Assembly (NCBI RefSeq): GCF_000785105.2
Contig: NZ_CP018906.1
Span: 806,001-870,000 of the forward strand
Length of the DNA stretch: 64,000 bases
Reading direction: 5' to 3'
Source of the DNA: Lentilactobacillus curieae
GTDB lineage: Bacteria > Bacillota > Bacilli > Lactobacillales > Lactobacillaceae
Under the pieces are notes generated by a model. It did not search any database, was not told where the DNA came from, and saw only the letters and a list, made by a program, of their open reading frames with translations. Of the stretch, positions 63,947-64,000 are shown one piece after another. Positions within the stretch are counted from its first letter, which is position 1. Each line of letters starts with the position of its first letter. The position numbers and the translations under genes are program-made.

Positions 63947-63987
63947 GGTCACACAGTATTGATTGAACACTGTGGGGCCTTATTTTT
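63947..63987 (+). terminator. Attenuator terminator after the leader peptide
   Basis: GGTCACACAGT (63947-63957) pairs with ACTGTGGGGCC (63969-63979; one G-U pair and a bulge), followed by TTATTTTTT. Confidence 0.8.
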
Positions 63988-64000
63988 TACCCAAATTTCC

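Overview
This is the replication-origin region of a low-GC Gram-positive chromosome, almost certainly a member of the Lactobacillaceae. The order rpmH-dnaA-dnaN-yaaA-recF-gyrB-gyrA-rpsF-ssb-rpsR-gdpP-rplI-dnaB-walRKHIJ-htrA-rlmH, the T-box leaders, a LacS-type permease with a fused EIIA domain and an FMN-dependent L-lactate oxidase all fit that family; the genus cannot be fixed from sequence alone. No prophage, insertion sequence, CRISPR array or rRNA operon is visible. Most genes point away from the origin (minus strand to its left, plus strand to its right), as expected for leading-strand bias.

Layout. 1-0.8 kb: 5' end of a BrnQ amino-acid carrier behind an Ile-type T-box. 0.9-13 kb: metabolic and envelope genes (2-hydroxyacid dehydrogenase, lemA-htpX, a DUF3290-DUF421 pair, aldo/keto reductase, sugar/H+ symporter, L-lactate oxidase with an Rrf2 regulator nearby, LacS-type sugar permease, FMN reductase with a membrane tail). 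13-26.5 kb: MMPL exporter with its TetR regulator, LysR/TDT divergent pair, MarR regulator, peroxiredoxin, aminotransferase carrying a perfect parS site, secreted 5'-nucleotidase, GNAT and MFS genes. 26.5-28.6 kb: rlmH operon and an unexpected cluster of six perfect DnaA boxes. 28.6-35.5 kb: htrA and the WalRK regulon core. 35.7-50.2 kb: tRNA-Lys, replication and ribosomal genes, gyrase and dnaA. 48.7-50.6 kb: a two-part oriC around dnaA, with a DnaA-trio-like unwinding element before dnaN. 50.7-57.6 kb: rpmH-rnpA-yidC, a cation efflux gene, jag, mnmE and mnmG. 57.6-61.2 kb: Bcr-type exporter, signal peptidase I, a HhH-GPD repair protein and a phosphatase. 61.2-64 kb: anthranilate-synthase-type genes behind a Trp T-box, divergent from a plus-strand leader encoding a 17-residue peptide rich in Tyr, Phe and Trp followed by competing hairpins and a terminator.

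The regulatory sequences are the most interesting part. They include two T-boxes with readable specifiers, a peptide-coding attenuator at the right edge, a small promoter-to-terminator RNA in front of mnmE, a MarR gene that appears to start at AUU with its operator at the transcription start, several cre-like sites, and dispersed parS sites with no parAB in the window.
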